A DNA stretch of 64,000 nt, taken from contig NZ_MKXO01000001.1 in NCBI RefSeq assembly GCF_001766415.1, forward strand, positions 558,001 to 622,000. Reading direction: 5' to 3'. The translations under genes and the position numbers were made by a program. The DNA is from Exiguobacterium aurantiacum. Lineage in GTDB: Bacteria; Bacillota; Bacilli; Exiguobacteriales; Exiguobacteriaceae. Of the stretch, positions 44,307-52,935 are shown piece by piece (within the stretch, counting starts at the first letter, position 1; each line of letters opens with the position of its first letter). The notes beneath the pieces were generated by a model. It was given only the letters and a program-made list of their open reading frames with translations. It did no database searches and had not been told where the DNA came from.

Positions 44307-45017
44307 TCAATTGTTTAAAAAATCGACCTCACCTTGGTCATTAATCGTATACCCTTGCGAATAAGCCGGAGCGAACGGTGAGTCATCGTAGAGCAAATAA
44401 CGAATATCCTCTCCTACTTTCGGCTCGGCATCCGTGTTCTCGAGCACGGCTTCGATGTCAGCCCGGTAATCGACGAACAATTGACCAGTCCCATCCACAT
44501 AGATCGGCAACTCGTTTTCCGTGTATGGGCTCGGGATGAACGGTTCTTCGGAGACGAAAACGAGGTCGTAATCGATCGTAAACTGATTCTTGCCGAGCGA
44601 ACCTTTGAACGGATATTTCCCTTCTTTGACTCGGAACGAGTTGATATTCGTCTGCAGTTGTTGGAGGCGCTCGGTCACCCGCAAGTCAATCAGTTTGACC
44701 GTCGGCTCTGTCTCGGCGTCGACAAGGACGTATAAGAACAAGCCGCCCCCTTCGAAGCTGTTTGCCGGCGGATCTGCCAAATAACCAGGGACGAGGCGGC
44801 TAAACTCGATCGGGTAACGTTCCATCAGCGGCGTCTCGGCCGGCTTTGTTTTGATCGGTAAGACACCGGTCGTCTCTTTGAACGAGTCGACCGCCGTCTG
44901 GACCGATTGCAACTGGTCCTCATAAGGCACGTTGTCGACCCGATTTGTTTCCGGGAACATACATCCGGCGAGCAGCGTCGCCGCCGCCAAACTGACGGCT
45001 AAAAACATTCGTTTCAC
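44307..45017 (-). CDS. yphF: Lipoprotein YphF
   Basis: A 236-residue lipoprotein. The signal peptide MKRMFLAVSLAAATLLAGC ends in a lipobox with lipidated C19. The mature part has two similar halves, each with a 'sVQTAVDSFKETTGVLPIKT / LQTNINSFRVKEGKYPFKG' pattern (about residues 38-60 and 117-140), suggesting an internal duplication. Length and position next to yphE and gpsA match B. subtilis YphF. Function unknown. Confidence 0.82.
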   Translation of the reverse strand: MKRMFLAVSLAAATLLAGCMFPETNRVDNVPYEDQLQSVQTAVDSFKETTGVLPIKTKPAETPLMERYPIEFSRLVPGYLADPPANSFEGGGLFLYVLVDAETEPTVKLIDLRVTERLQQLQTNINSFRVKEGKYPFKGSLGKNQFTIDYDLVFVSEEPFIPSPYTENELPIYVDGTGQLFVDYRADIEAVLENTDAEPKVGEDIRYLLYDDSPFAPAYSQGYTINDQGEVDFLNN

Positions 45018-45020
45018 GGT

Positions 45021-45221
45021 TTACCCTCCTGTCGGTCCAGAAGCGACCACATAAATCATAATGATCGTTCCGAATAGAAAAATCACGAATGCGACGACTC
45101 GAATGAGCACCGCAAACCAGCCTGAAAGTTTCGTGTGGCTGACTGCCACCATGAGCGCAGCGACGGCAAACGCCCCAATCCCCGCAAATGAAATCCACAT
45201 CTTGATGAGTGACGGTGTCAC
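45021..45221 (-). CDS. yphE: Small membrane protein YphE (DUF2768)
   Basis: A 66-residue protein with two membrane helices (MWISFAGIGAFAVAALMVAV and LIRVVAFVIFLFGTIIMIYVVA) separated by SHTKLSGWFA. This is the DUF2768 pattern of B. subtilis YphE. Function unknown; it lies four bases upstream of yphF. Confidence 0.82.
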   Translation of the reverse strand: MTPSLIKMWISFAGIGAFAVAALMVAVSHTKLSGWFAVLIRVVAFVIFLFGTIIMIYVVASGPTGG

Positions 45222-45272
45222 GTCTATCCCCTCGACTTTCTCTATAAATCTTACTCCGTAATTTAGTGTAGC

Positions 45273-45313
45273 AAAAAAAACAAAGGAACTGAACGAAAAC
45301 GTCAGTTCCTTTG
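45273..45313 (-). terminator. Terminator of gpsA
   Basis: A 12-bp stem CAAAGGAACTGA / TCAGTTCCTTTG with a 9-base loop and eight T on the minus strand, four bases after the gpsA stop. Confidence 0.92.
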
Positions 45314-45316
45314 CTG

Positions 45317-46345
45317 TTATCCGCCCTCGAAATGGAAAACTTCTTCCATTTCATGTTTTTGTGGGCGTCTCATCAACTTTTTCACTTCATCATGCGGACT
45401 TTTTCCTTCGAATAGCACGTTGTAGAGCGCTTCCGTGATCGGCATGTCGACGCCGGCTTCGCGGGCAAGTGTATGCGCCGCTTCACAGGCACGCACACCT
45501 TCGACGACCATACCCATCTGATCGAGTACGTCTTCAAGCTTCTCCCCACGTCCGATGGCGTTACCAGCTCGCCAGTTTCGGCTGTGCTGTGACGTCGCGG
45601 TCACGATCAGATCACCGATCCCGGTCAAGCCCGAGAACGAGGCCGGGTTGGCGCCGAGTTTGACACCGAGCCGAGCGATCTCGACGATGCCGCGCGTCAT
45701 GAGGGCAGCTTTCGCATTGTCGCCGTATCCGAGCCCGTCCGTCATCCCGGCGGCAAGGGCGATAATGTTTTTAAGCGCGCCCCCGTATTCCGCTCCGATG
45801 ACGTCAGAGTTCAAATAGACCCGGAACTGATCATTTGTGAGCAGTTCTTGAATCTCATCAGCGACAAATAAATCCTCACACGCGATCGTGATCGTCGTCG
45901 GTTTGCGGACGGCCACTTCCTCGGCGTGGGTCGGGCCTGTCAATACACCGATGGCTCGACGTTTTGACGGATCGATCTCTTCAGCGATGATCTCAGACAA
46001 CCGCTTATGCGTCTTCGGTTCGATCCCTTTTGCGGCATGAACGATCGTGACCGGTTCCGTGAGCAAATCGTTCACTTCACGGGAAACCGGACGAATCGCC
46101 GAGCTCGGGACGACGAGGAAAATGATCGAGCAATTTAGAACCGCCTCTTTCAAATCGGTCGTTGCCCGGATCGACGCCGGAAGCGGCACATCTTTCAAGT
46201 AAGTCGAATTCGTATGCGACGTGTTGATCTCATGGACGTGATCTTCCTCACGTCCGTAGAGCACGACGTCGTGTCCATTGTCAGCGAGGACGAGCGATAA
46301 TGCCGTTCCCCAGCTTCCTGCACCAATGACAGCTACTTTTGCCAT
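45317..46345 (-). CDS. gpsA: Glycerol-3-phosphate dehydrogenase [NAD(P)+]
   Basis: A 342-residue enzyme that reduces dihydroxyacetone phosphate to sn-glycerol 3-phosphate for phospholipids. Rossmann motif VIGAGSWGTAL (about residues 5-15), HAAKGIEPKTHKRLSE, VLTGPTHAEEVA, and the catalytic lysine segment EYGGALKNIIALAAGMTDGLGYGDNAKAALMTRG split over conserved blocks. ATG 46345 is supported by GGGGGTG; the ATG-like start at 46360 is not. Confidence 0.95.
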   Translation of the reverse strand: MAKVAVIGAGSWGTALSLVLADNGHDVVLYGREEDHVHEINTSHTNSTYLKDVPLPASIRATTDLKEAVLNCSIIFLVVPSSAIRPVSREVNDLLTEPVTIVHAAKGIEPKTHKRLSEIIAEEIDPSKRRAIGVLTGPTHAEEVAVRKPTTITIACEDLFVADEIQELLTNDQFRVYLNSDVIGAEYGGALKNIIALAAGMTDGLGYGDNAKAALMTRGIVEIARLGVKLGANPASFSGLTGIGDLIVTATSQHSRNWRAGNAIGRGEKLEDVLDQMGMVVEGVRACEAAHTLAREAGVDMPITEALYNVLFEGKSPHDEVKKLMRRPQKHEMEEVFHFEGG

Positions 46346-46362
46346 GTGAGGCACCCCCATTA

Positions 46363-47673
46363 CTAGTTTTTCTGACGAGCCACGATGTGAATCGGTGTAC
46401 CAGTAAAGTCAAATGCGCGGCGAATCTGGTTATCTAGATAACGTTTGTACGAGAAGTGAAGCAACTCGGGATCGTTGACGAACAACACGAACGTCGGTGG
46501 CTCGATCGCCACTTGCGTCGCATAGTTGATCTTGAGTCGTTGTCCTTTGTCCGTTGGTGTCGGGTTCATCGCGACCGCGTCGACGATGACATCGTTCAAC
46601 ACGCTCGTCGAAATACGCTGACGGTGCGATTCGGCAACTTGATTGATGACAGGAAGAAGCGTTTGCAACCGCTTCGACGTGAGTGCCGATAAGAATACGA
46701 TTGGCGCGTAGTCGAGGAATAGGAATTCCTTGCGGATCTTCTCTTCCATCTTCTTCATCGTCTTGTCGTCTTTCTCGACAGCGTCCCATTTGTTGACGAC
46801 GAGCACGATCGCTTTCCCTGCTTCGTGGGCAAGTCCTGCGACGCGTTTGTCTTGCTCGATGATGCCTTCTTCGCCGTCGATGACGACGAGGACGACGTTC
46901 GAGCGTTCAATCGCCTTTTGGGCACGCATGACACTATAACGTTCTGTCGATTCGTACACTTTGCCGCGCTTACGCATACCGGCCGTATCGATGATGACGT
47001 ACTCTTGGCCGTCACGTGTGAACGGTGTATCGATCGCATCGCGCGTCGTTCCGGCGATCGCCGAGACGATAACACGTTCTTCACCGAGAATAGCGTTCGT
47101 CAAACTCGATTTCCCGACGTTCGGGCGTCCGATGAGCGAGAACTGAATGACATCTTCGTTGTATTCGTAATCGTCTTTGTCCGGCGCGAGTTCGAGGACA
47201 CGATCTAACAGATCGCCAAGACCGAGTCCGTGTGTTCCCGAAATCGGGAACGGGTCGCCAAACCCGAGCGAGTAGAACTCATACATGAGTTCACGCATCT
47301 CGAAGTTATCGACTTTGTTGACGGCAAGCACGATCGGCTTGTTCGAACGGAACAACAAGTTCGCGACTTCTTCATCCGCTGCCGTGATTCCTTCACGACC
47401 GTTTACCATGAAGACGATGACGTCCGCCTCATCGATCGCGAGTTCGGCTTGATGACGCATCTGAACGAGAAGCGGCTCATCGCCGACCTCGATCCCGCCT
47501 GTGTCGATCAAATGAAACTTTCGGTTCAACCACTCACCCGTACCGTAAATACGGTCGCGTGTAACTCCCGGTTTATCATCGACGATCGATACGCGATCAC
47601 CGATGATCCGGTTGAAAATCGTGGATTTCCCAATATTCGGGCGGCCTACGATGGCCACTGCTGGAATTCCCAT
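46363..47673 (-). CDS. der: Ribosome-assembly GTPase Der (EngA)
   Basis: A 436-residue GTPase with two tandem G domains. The G1 motifs are GRPNIGKST (about residues 9-17) and GRPNVGKSS (about 183-191), with DTGG and [10 protein letters not shown] switch regions and NKVD / NKWD specificity motifs. The C-terminal KH-like domain ends with [13 protein letters not shown]. Der acts in 50S subunit assembly and is essential in many bacteria. Confidence 0.96.
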   Translation of the reverse strand: MGIPAVAIVGRPNIGKSTIFNRIIGDRVSIVDDKPGVTRDRIYGTGEWLNRKFHLIDTGGIEVGDEPLLVQMRHQAELAIDEADVIVFMVNGREGITAADEEVANLLFRSNKPIVLAVNKVDNFEMRELMYEFYSLGFGDPFPISGTHGLGLGDLLDRVLELAPDKDDYEYNEDVIQFSLIGRPNVGKSSLTNAILGEERVIVSAIAGTTRDAIDTPFTRDGQEYVIIDTAGMRKRGKVYESTERYSVMRAQKAIERSNVVLVVIDGEEGIIEQDKRVAGLAHEAGKAIVLVVNKWDAVEKDDKTMKKMEEKIRKEFLFLDYAPIVFLSALTSKRLQTLLPVINQVAESHRQRISTSVLNDVIVDAVAMNPTPTDKGQRLKINYATQVAIEPPTFVLFVNDPELLHFSYKRYLDNQIRRAFDFTGTPIHIVARQKN

Positions 47674-47730
47674 ATAAACACCTCTTTAACTTTCATTCAA
47701 AAAATTATCGTTCTTATTTGCAACTGTACA

Positions 47731-47759
47731 ATTATAGCACAGTCGAATATTAGTGACCA
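47731..47759 (-). promoter_or_regulatory. Promoter of der-gpsA
   Basis: TGGTCA (47754-47759) and a perfect extended -10, TGC-TATAAT (47731-47736), 17 bases apart on the minus strand. Confidence 0.7.
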
Positions 47760-47763
47760 TACA

Positions 47764-47791
47764 AAAAGAAGCGGGAGTATGACTCCCGCTT
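47764..47791 (-). terminator. Terminator of ypfD
   Basis: AAGCGGGAGT / ACTCCCGCTT hairpin just past the ypfD stop codon, followed by CTTTTTG on the minus strand. Confidence 0.85.
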
Positions 47792-47802
47792 GAACGACCG
47801 TC

Positions 47803-48951
47803 TTATTTAGAATCGTCCGAGGCGTTTTCACCTGTCAGTTCAGATACAGAGAATCCGCCTTGATCGCTATATTCGTCAAGCAGCGACTGCTCTTCATCAT
47901 CGCGTGAACCGTCTTCTGATTCGAGGGCACGCATCGACAATGAGATTTTCTTCTCATCGAGATGGACGTCAAGCACTTTCACTTTCACTTCTTGTCCTTC
48001 AGACAAGACTTCAGATGGCGTCGCGATGTGTCGGTTCGCAATCTGAGAAATGTGGAGTAACCCTTCGACTTGCGGGGCGACTTCGACGAACGCACCAAAC
48101 GTGACGATACGTTTGACTTTCCCCGCGATCACGTCCCCAGGTTGAATCTTGCCTTCAACCGATTCCCACGGTCCCGGTTGCGTCTCTTTGATCGACAATT
48201 TCACTTTTTCATTGTCGAGGTCAAGACCAAGTACTTTCACTTTCACTTTGTCACCTTCTGTGACGACATCACTCGGTTTTTCAACACGACTATGAGCCAT
48301 CTCAGAAATATGGACGAGACCGTCGACGCCGCCGATATCGACGAACGCACCAAAGTCAGTTAGACGTTGGACGGTTCCTTCGATAATTTGACCGACCTCG
48401 AGCGATTCAAGCGTTTCCGCCTTCTTCGCACTCATCTCTGCCTCTGCCACCGCTTTATGCGACAAGATGACGCGATTTTTTTCGCGGTCCATCTCGACGA
48501 CTTTAACCGTAATCGGCTTATGCAAGTATGATGAGAAATCTTCGACGAAGTGGTTTTCTACGAGTGAAGCCGGAATAAAGCCGCGGATGCCGATATCGAC
48601 GACAAGACCGCCTTTGACCTTATCTTTCACCATGACTTCAAATACTTCGCCCGATTCGAATTTTTCAACGATTTGATCCCAAGCTGCCTCGGCATCTACG
48701 TCTTTCTTCGATACGACAACCTCTTCATCCGTGACCTTTTTCACTTTGACACGGATTTCGTCGTTGACATGGAGTGATTCGTTTAAATCGTCTAAATGCA
48801 TGCTTGATACTTCGCTGATTGGCAAAATCGCCTCGGTTTTGTAACCGATATCAATTAACGCTTGCTTGTCCTCGATTTTGACGACGATACCGGTCACGAT
48901 TTGACCTCGATTAATTTCAAAATCAGGCATATCTTTCATTTCTTCGACCAT
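47803..48951 (-). CDS. ypfD: Ribosomal protein S1-like protein (four S1 domains)
   Basis: A 382-residue RNA-binding protein with four S1 (OB-fold) repeats, as in low-G+C Gram-positive S1 homologues. The last two carry [25 protein letters not shown] and [26 protein letters not shown], and the first starts [32 protein letters not shown]. An acidic tail ([20 protein letters not shown]) closes the protein. It corresponds to B. subtilis YpfD. It lacks the six-domain form of E. coli S1, so a direct role in translation initiation is uncertain. Confidence 0.92.
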   Translation of the reverse strand: MVEEMKDMPDFEINRGQIVTGIVVKIEDKQALIDIGYKTEAILPISEVSSMHLDDLNESLHVNDEIRVKVKKVTDEEVVVSKKDVDAEAAWDQIVEKFESGEVFEVMVKDKVKGGLVVDIGIRGFIPASLVENHFVEDFSSYLHKPITVKVVEMDREKNRVILSHKAVAEAEMSAKKAETLESLEVGQIIEGTVQRLTDFGAFVDIGGVDGLVHISEMAHSRVEKPSDVVTEGDKVKVKVLGLDLDNEKVKLSIKETQPGPWESVEGKIQPGDVIAGKVKRIVTFGAFVEVAPQVEGLLHISQIANRHIATPSEVLSEGQEVKVKVLDVHLDEKKISLSMRALESEDGSRDDEEQSLLDEYSDQGGFSVSELTGENASDDSK

Positions 48952-48979
48952 TCCAACACTACCCCCTCACGATGAGTAC

Positions 48980-49002
48980 AAAAAGGAGCGCCCTAAGGCG
49001 CT
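48980..49002 (-). terminator. Hairpin with T run in the ypfD leader
   Basis: AGCGCC-TTAG-GGCGCT (minus strand) followed by CCTTTTT. A -10-like TATACT (49011-49016) lies just upstream, so this is either the terminator of cmk-plsC or a 5' stem-loop at the start of the ypfD transcript. Confidence 0.5.
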
Positions 49003-49092
49003 TAACACCTAGTATAAACTTCTTATAATTCGACAGATTTGTCAAGGTGTTATCAGGTTTGTTCCTCTCATTGCAACAGATTAAACCTGAAA

Positions 49093-49716
49093 TTAGCGAA
49101 CGTTCTGTGAATGGGTCATGTACAGTTCGGCGATTGTCGCCATGATCAAATCGGCGGCGTCTTGGGCACTCGCTTTGTCCGCTTTCAGTTGCGAGAAGTC
49201 GATCGGCTTGCCGATGACGACCTTCAACTTCGAACGGAACTTGTATTTACCGATGATCGCGATCGGAAGGACGGAAGCGTTTGAACGGAGGGCAAAAAAA
49301 CCGACACCCGCCTGCGCCTTACCGAGCGATCCGTCTTTCGAACGGGTCCCTTCCGGAAAGATCGAGATGACCTCGTCCTCTTTCAACTTCTGAAGAACAG
49401 TACGCAGCGCTTGACGGTCTCCTTCCCCGCGTGACACCGGGATTTGCCCGGAGCGTGTCAAAATCCGTTTTAAAACCGGGACATCGAACAGCTCTTTTTT
49501 TGCAAAAAAACGAATTGGCCGTTGCTTCGGCATGGCACTGGCCAACAAGACGGGGTCCCAGTTCGACTGGTGGTTCGAACAGACGATGATCGAGCCGTCC
49601 TCAGGTACATTCTCACGACCGACATATTCGACGCGGAAGCTGAGCAGACGCATGATTCGAACGACGCCGACCGTTAACCGATACATCCCGAACGGACCGT
49701 TGTTGAGCGGCTTCAT
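49093..49716 (-). CDS. plsC: 1-acyl-sn-glycerol-3-phosphate acyltransferase
   Basis: A 207-residue acyltransferase that makes phosphatidic acid. The catalytic H-x4-D motif is in SNHQSNWDPVLLA (about residues 52-64), and the substrate-binding motif is FPEGTRSKDGSLGKAQAGVGFFAL. A hydrophobic N-terminal stretch can contact the membrane. It overlaps cmk by 4 bases, as in Bacillus. Confidence 0.94.
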   Translation of the reverse strand: MKPLNNGPFGMYRLTVGVVRIMRLLSFRVEYVGRENVPEDGSIIVCSNHQSNWDPVLLASAMPKQRPIRFFAKKELFDVPVLKRILTRSGQIPVSRGEGDRQALRTVLQKLKEDEVISIFPEGTRSKDGSLGKAQAGVGFFALRSNASVLPIAIIGKYKFRSKLKVVIGKPIDFSQLKADKASAQDAADLIMATIAELYMTHSQNVR

Positions 49717-50390
49717 CGTCCAACCACCTGTTCCATGAGCTGTTCAACAGCCGTGACGACACCATCGATCGACAAATGGGTCGTATCGAGGAAGTGGGCG
49801 TCATCCGCTTGACGGAGTGGAGCGACGACGCGCTCTGAGTCCCGCTTATCACGCAAGGCGATCTCTTGTTTCAATTGTTCAAAATCGCTCGGAAGACCTT
49901 TTGACACGTTCTCCTCGTGGCGACGACGGGCACGTTCCTCGACGGTCGCGGTCATGAACACTTTCAAGTCTGCCTCAGGCAATACGTGCGTCCCGATGTC
50001 ACGACCGTCCATGACGATGCCGCCGTCCCGAGCCAAGTCCCGTTGTAAATCCATAAGTGCGTCCCGGACCTCAGGCTGTCTTGCGACAAAACTGACGTTG
50101 TTCGTCACTTCACTCGTCCGAATGACTTCGGTCACTTCCTCGTCACCGTCAAACACGCGTTGCCCGCTCTCGCTCGGGACGAGACGTAACTCCATCTTGC
50201 CGATCATCTCAGCGAGGGCGGGGCCGTCTTCTAATCCGACGTGTTGCTCGAGCGCGCGATATGTGACAGCCCGGTAGATTGCCCCGGTATCGATATACAC
50301 GTAACCTAACTTTTTAGCGAGCGTTTTAGCGATCGTGCTCTTGCCGGCTCCTGCCGGCCCATCTAATGCGATTTGTAGCGGTTTAGTCAT
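49713..50390 (-). CDS. cmk: Cytidylate kinase
   Basis: A 225-residue kinase phosphorylating CMP and dCMP. The P-loop is DGPAGAGKST (about residues 9-18), followed by YIDTGAIYRAVTYRAL, VMDGRDIGTHVLPEADLKVFMTA and RRHEENVSKG with DKRDSERVVAPL. ATG 50390 gives the Bacillus length. Its AGGAGGT binding site (50422-50428) lies 31 bases away, but a 9-bp hairpin fills the gap, so folding brings it to about seven bases. An in-frame ATG (50411) lies in the hairpin loop and is the alternative start. Confidence 0.93.
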   Translation of the reverse strand: MTKPLQIALDGPAGAGKSTIAKTLAKKLGYVYIDTGAIYRAVTYRALEQHVGLEDGPALAEMIGKMELRLVPSESGQRVFDGDEEVTEVIRTSEVTNNVSFVARQPEVRDALMDLQRDLARDGGIVMDGRDIGTHVLPEADLKVFMTATVEERARRRHEENVSKGLPSDFEQLKQEIALRDKRDSERVVAPLRQADDAHFLDTTHLSIDGVVTAVEQLMEQVVGR

Positions 50391-50397
50391 AAAAATT

Positions 50398-50428
50398 GGG
50401 TATCGGCTCATTCCGATACCCACCTCCT
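50398..50428 (-). promoter_or_regulatory. Folded spacer between the cmk binding site and start codon
   Basis: AGGAGGT (50422-50428) directly abuts a perfect 9-bp stem GGGTATCGG / CCGATACCC (50398-50406 and 50413-50421) with loop AATGAG. AATTTTT then leads to ATG 50390. The stem would bring the binding site next to that start codon; alternatively it acts as a weak terminator after ypfA. Confidence 0.5.
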
Positions 50429-50464
50429 CTCGGTCGTTTGTTCCGAGAACATCATACCAGTTTT

Positions 50465-51130
50465 TTAACGTGAAGAAAATACGGAGCCGGTCCGTTTTCT
50501 GGCTTCGAGCTGGGCCCGGAAACAATAACGTAAAATCGTCTCCTGATCACGAGGCGTCAAATCCTCAAAACAAAGTGACAGCTCGTGCTTAACGGCCTGC
50601 TCTTGAACCCGGACGAGACGGCTCTTGACGCGGAACGTCTGGGGCGTCCCTCGCTCGTCCTCGATCCGGAATACGACGATGACCGACTCATCGACGTCGA
50701 CCGGCGAACGGTTCGCCACGACACGCATCCCGCCGGCCGACACGTCTAGTGACGTCGTCTCGAATGACGGAAACGCTTCGCCGTCTGCCGCGAGCACCGT
50801 CACGTTGATCATCTCGGGCACGCGCAAGTACTCGCGACGTTGGACGCGCTTGATTTTTTTCTCATCCGGCAAGTTAAACGCATAGCGAAGCGTCAGCTGG
50901 GCGTCACTGATCCGTTTCGTGACGACTGAATCGAAAGCGTACAGTTGATCTTCGCCTTTGAAAAAGTACAAACGCATCGGTTCATCCTCATGCAAAAAAA
51001 ACGTCTTTAGCGTCGCAATCTCGCTCGGAGATTCGATCCAGACGACACCGCCGTTAATGGCAGCGATTTTCGTCTTCCCTTCGTTTCTCCCTTCAACTTC
51101 AACTCGTAACTCTTGACCAACTTTTAACAT
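50465..51130 (-). CDS. ypfA: PilZ-domain c-di-GMP receptor YpfA
   Basis: A 221-residue protein of the YcgR-like type: an N-terminal flagellar-brake domain (about 1-95) and a C-terminal PilZ domain. The c-di-GMP motifs are RVQRREYLRV (RxxxR, about residues 97-105) and the later DVSAGGMRV. In B. subtilis, YpfA (DgrA) binds c-di-GMP and slows motility by acting on the flagellar motor. With cheR nearby this again points to a flagellated cell. Confidence 0.92.
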   Translation of the reverse strand: MLKVGQELRVEVEGRNEGKTKIAAINGGVVWIESPSEIATLKTFFLHEDEPMRLYFFKGEDQLYAFDSVVTKRISDAQLTLRYAFNLPDEKKIKRVQRREYLRVPEMINVTVLAADGEAFPSFETTSLDVSAGGMRVVANRSPVDVDESVIVVFRIEDERGTPQTFRVKSRLVRVQEQAVKHELSLCFEDLTPRDQETILRYCFRAQLEARKRTGSVFSSR

Positions 51131-51149
51131 GAACCCGTTCCCCTTTTAT

Positions 51150-51806
51150 CTATTTGTATTGACGACGATTTGATCGATTTGCAGTGCGGACGAGCAAGAG
51201 CGCGACCATCCATAGAATGACGATATAGAGCACGGCCGGCACCTTATTCGTCGATTCAACGAGTAAAATATAGTCAAACATTCCGTGTAGCAACGTTGCC
51301 GACATGACAGCGGTGAACAGCCAAAACCGTTCATGCGCGGAGTGTTTGGCCCGACCGAGACAAAAGCCCATCGCCACGGCGAAGAGCGCATGGCCGCTCA
51401 CCGGCAAGACGGCTCGCCAAATCGCAATCTCGAGCGAGTCATAAACCCACAAGTATAGAAAATTCTCCAACGTGGCAAAGCCGAGTGAACAGGCGACCGC
51501 ATAGAGAATCCCGTCGTAGTAATCATCAAAAACTTTATGTATGTATATTGTATAATAGATCATGAACCATTTAAAAAATTCTTCTAATAGAGCGGTGGCG
51601 ACGAACGCTTGCCAAAACGGGCCGACAAGGACCCCTTCTTCCACAAACGCATATTGGACGAACATGATCGGAAAGACAAGAATGGCACCGGCGACAAACG
51701 AACGAATCACATAGCCGAGCGGTTCCGCTTCCAACTCATGCCGTAAATAGAAGTAGGAAAGAAGGGCGAATCCTGGCGCAACCGCAGACAAGGCGATTGC
51801 AATCAT
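51150..51806 (-). CDS. prsW: Intramembrane protease PrsW
   Basis: A 218-residue polytopic membrane protease, the length of B. subtilis PrsW. The active-site motif EEFFKW follows a membrane helix (AFVATALLEEFFKWFMIYY, about residue 75), with FDDYYDGILYAVACSLGFATLENFLY and the late histidines SGHALFAVAMG. PrsW makes the site-1 cut in the anti-sigma factor RsiW. ATG 51806 has AAAGGAG seven bases upstream. The sleB and ypeB genes that adjoin it in Bacillus are missing. Confidence 0.92.
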   Translation of the reverse strand: MIAIALSAVAPGFALLSYFYLRHELEAEPLGYVIRSFVAGAILVFPIMFVQYAFVEEGVLVGPFWQAFVATALLEEFFKWFMIYYTIYIHKVFDDYYDGILYAVACSLGFATLENFLYLWVYDSLEIAIWRAVLPVSGHALFAVAMGFCLGRAKHSAHERFWLFTAVMSATLLHGMFDYILLVESTNKVPAVLYIVILWMVALLLVRTANRSNRRQYK

Positions 51807-51914
51807 GATGCATCTCTCCTTTCTATCGTTAAGCATACACTGAATAAGCCGAAAGAAAAAGTAGCTAACGCCTAGAAAATGGAAGAAAAGGACAAAAAAA
51901 GTTGGAGGTCGACT

Positions 51915-52886
51915 ATGAATCATCTATTACTCATCCATACCGGCGGCACGATCGCGATGTCGCAGACCGGTTCGGGCCACGTCTCACCAAGTGAGGTCAA
52001 TCCGATTGACGCGACGTTGCCGAAAGCGACCGACATCGCAAAAATTACGACGAAGCACTTCTCAAACATTCCGTCTCCTCATATGACGCCCGAGAAGATG
52101 CTCGAGCTCGCCCAGTTCATCGCGCAGCAGTTGACGCAAGACACGTACGACGGCGTCGTCATCACCCACGGGACCGACACGCTCGAGGAGACGGCGTACT
52201 TCCTGCAGATCACGCTCGGTGCCCCCGTACCGATCGTCTTGACAGGGGCGATGCGCTCTTCGAACGAGATCGGGTCGGACGGCGAGTTCAATCTCATCAC
52301 GGCGCTCCGGGTCGCAAGGAGCGAAGCCGCACGTGGCAAAGGGGTGCTCGTCGTCTTCAACGGCGAAATCCACTCGGCGTTCAACGTCACGAAGACGCAC
52401 ACTTCTTCCGTCGACACGTTCAAATCGGTCCACTTCGGAAACGTCGGGATGGTGACGAAGGACCACGTCCTCATCTACAGCCAACCGACAACGAGACAGC
52501 CGAAGATGATTCCAGCGATCACGAAACGGGTCGCCGTGTTGAAAGTTGTCGCCGGCATGGAACCTGACTTGCTAGAAGCCGTGCTCGACCTCGGCTACGA
52601 CGGGCTCGTCCTCGAAGTGCTCGGTCAAGGAAACGTTCCACCGTCGATCGTCCCGGCACTCGAACGACTCGTCGACCACATCCCGGTCGTCATCGTCAGC
52701 CGCTGTTTTAACGGTATCGTTCAAGACGTGTACGGGTATGAGGGCGGCGGTAAACAACTGAAAGAGATGGGCATCATCTTCTCGAACGGTCTCAATTCGC
52801 AAAAAGCACGGCTCCGCCTTCTCGTCGAGCTCGAATCAGGCTCATCGCAACCGGTCATGGAACACAGCTTCAGCTTCCAGCAGTGA
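51915..52886 (+). CDS. ansA: L-asparaginase, type I
   Basis: A 323-residue cytoplasmic asparaginase that hydrolyses asparagine to aspartate and ammonia. The two catalytic threonine motifs are HTGGTIAMS (about residues 7-15) and VITHGTDTLEETAYFL (about 90-105). Other blocks are GAMRSSNEIGSDGEFNL and VFNGEIHSA. GGAGGT lies five bases before ATG 51915. It is divergent from prsW and immediately upstream of ypdA on the plus strand. Confidence 0.94.
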   Translation: MNHLLLIHTGGTIAMSQTGSGHVSPSEVNPIDATLPKATDIAKITTKHFSNIPSPHMTPEKMLELAQFIAQQLTQDTYDGVVITHGTDTLEETAYFLQITLGAPVPIVLTGAMRSSNEIGSDGEFNLITALRVARSEAARGKGVLVVFNGEIHSAFNVTKTHTSSVDTFKSVHFGNVGMVTKDHVLIYSQPTTRQPKMIPAITKRVAVLKVVAGMEPDLLEAVLDLGYDGLVLEVLGQGNVPPSIVPALERLVDHIPVVIVSRCFNGIVQDVYGYEGGGKQLKEMGIIFSNGLNSQKARLRLLVELESGSSQPVMEHSFSFQQ

Positions 52887-52935
52887 CTTGCCATCTCAGC
52901 TTTCGTTCCATACAATGAGGGATGAGGTGATTTCA

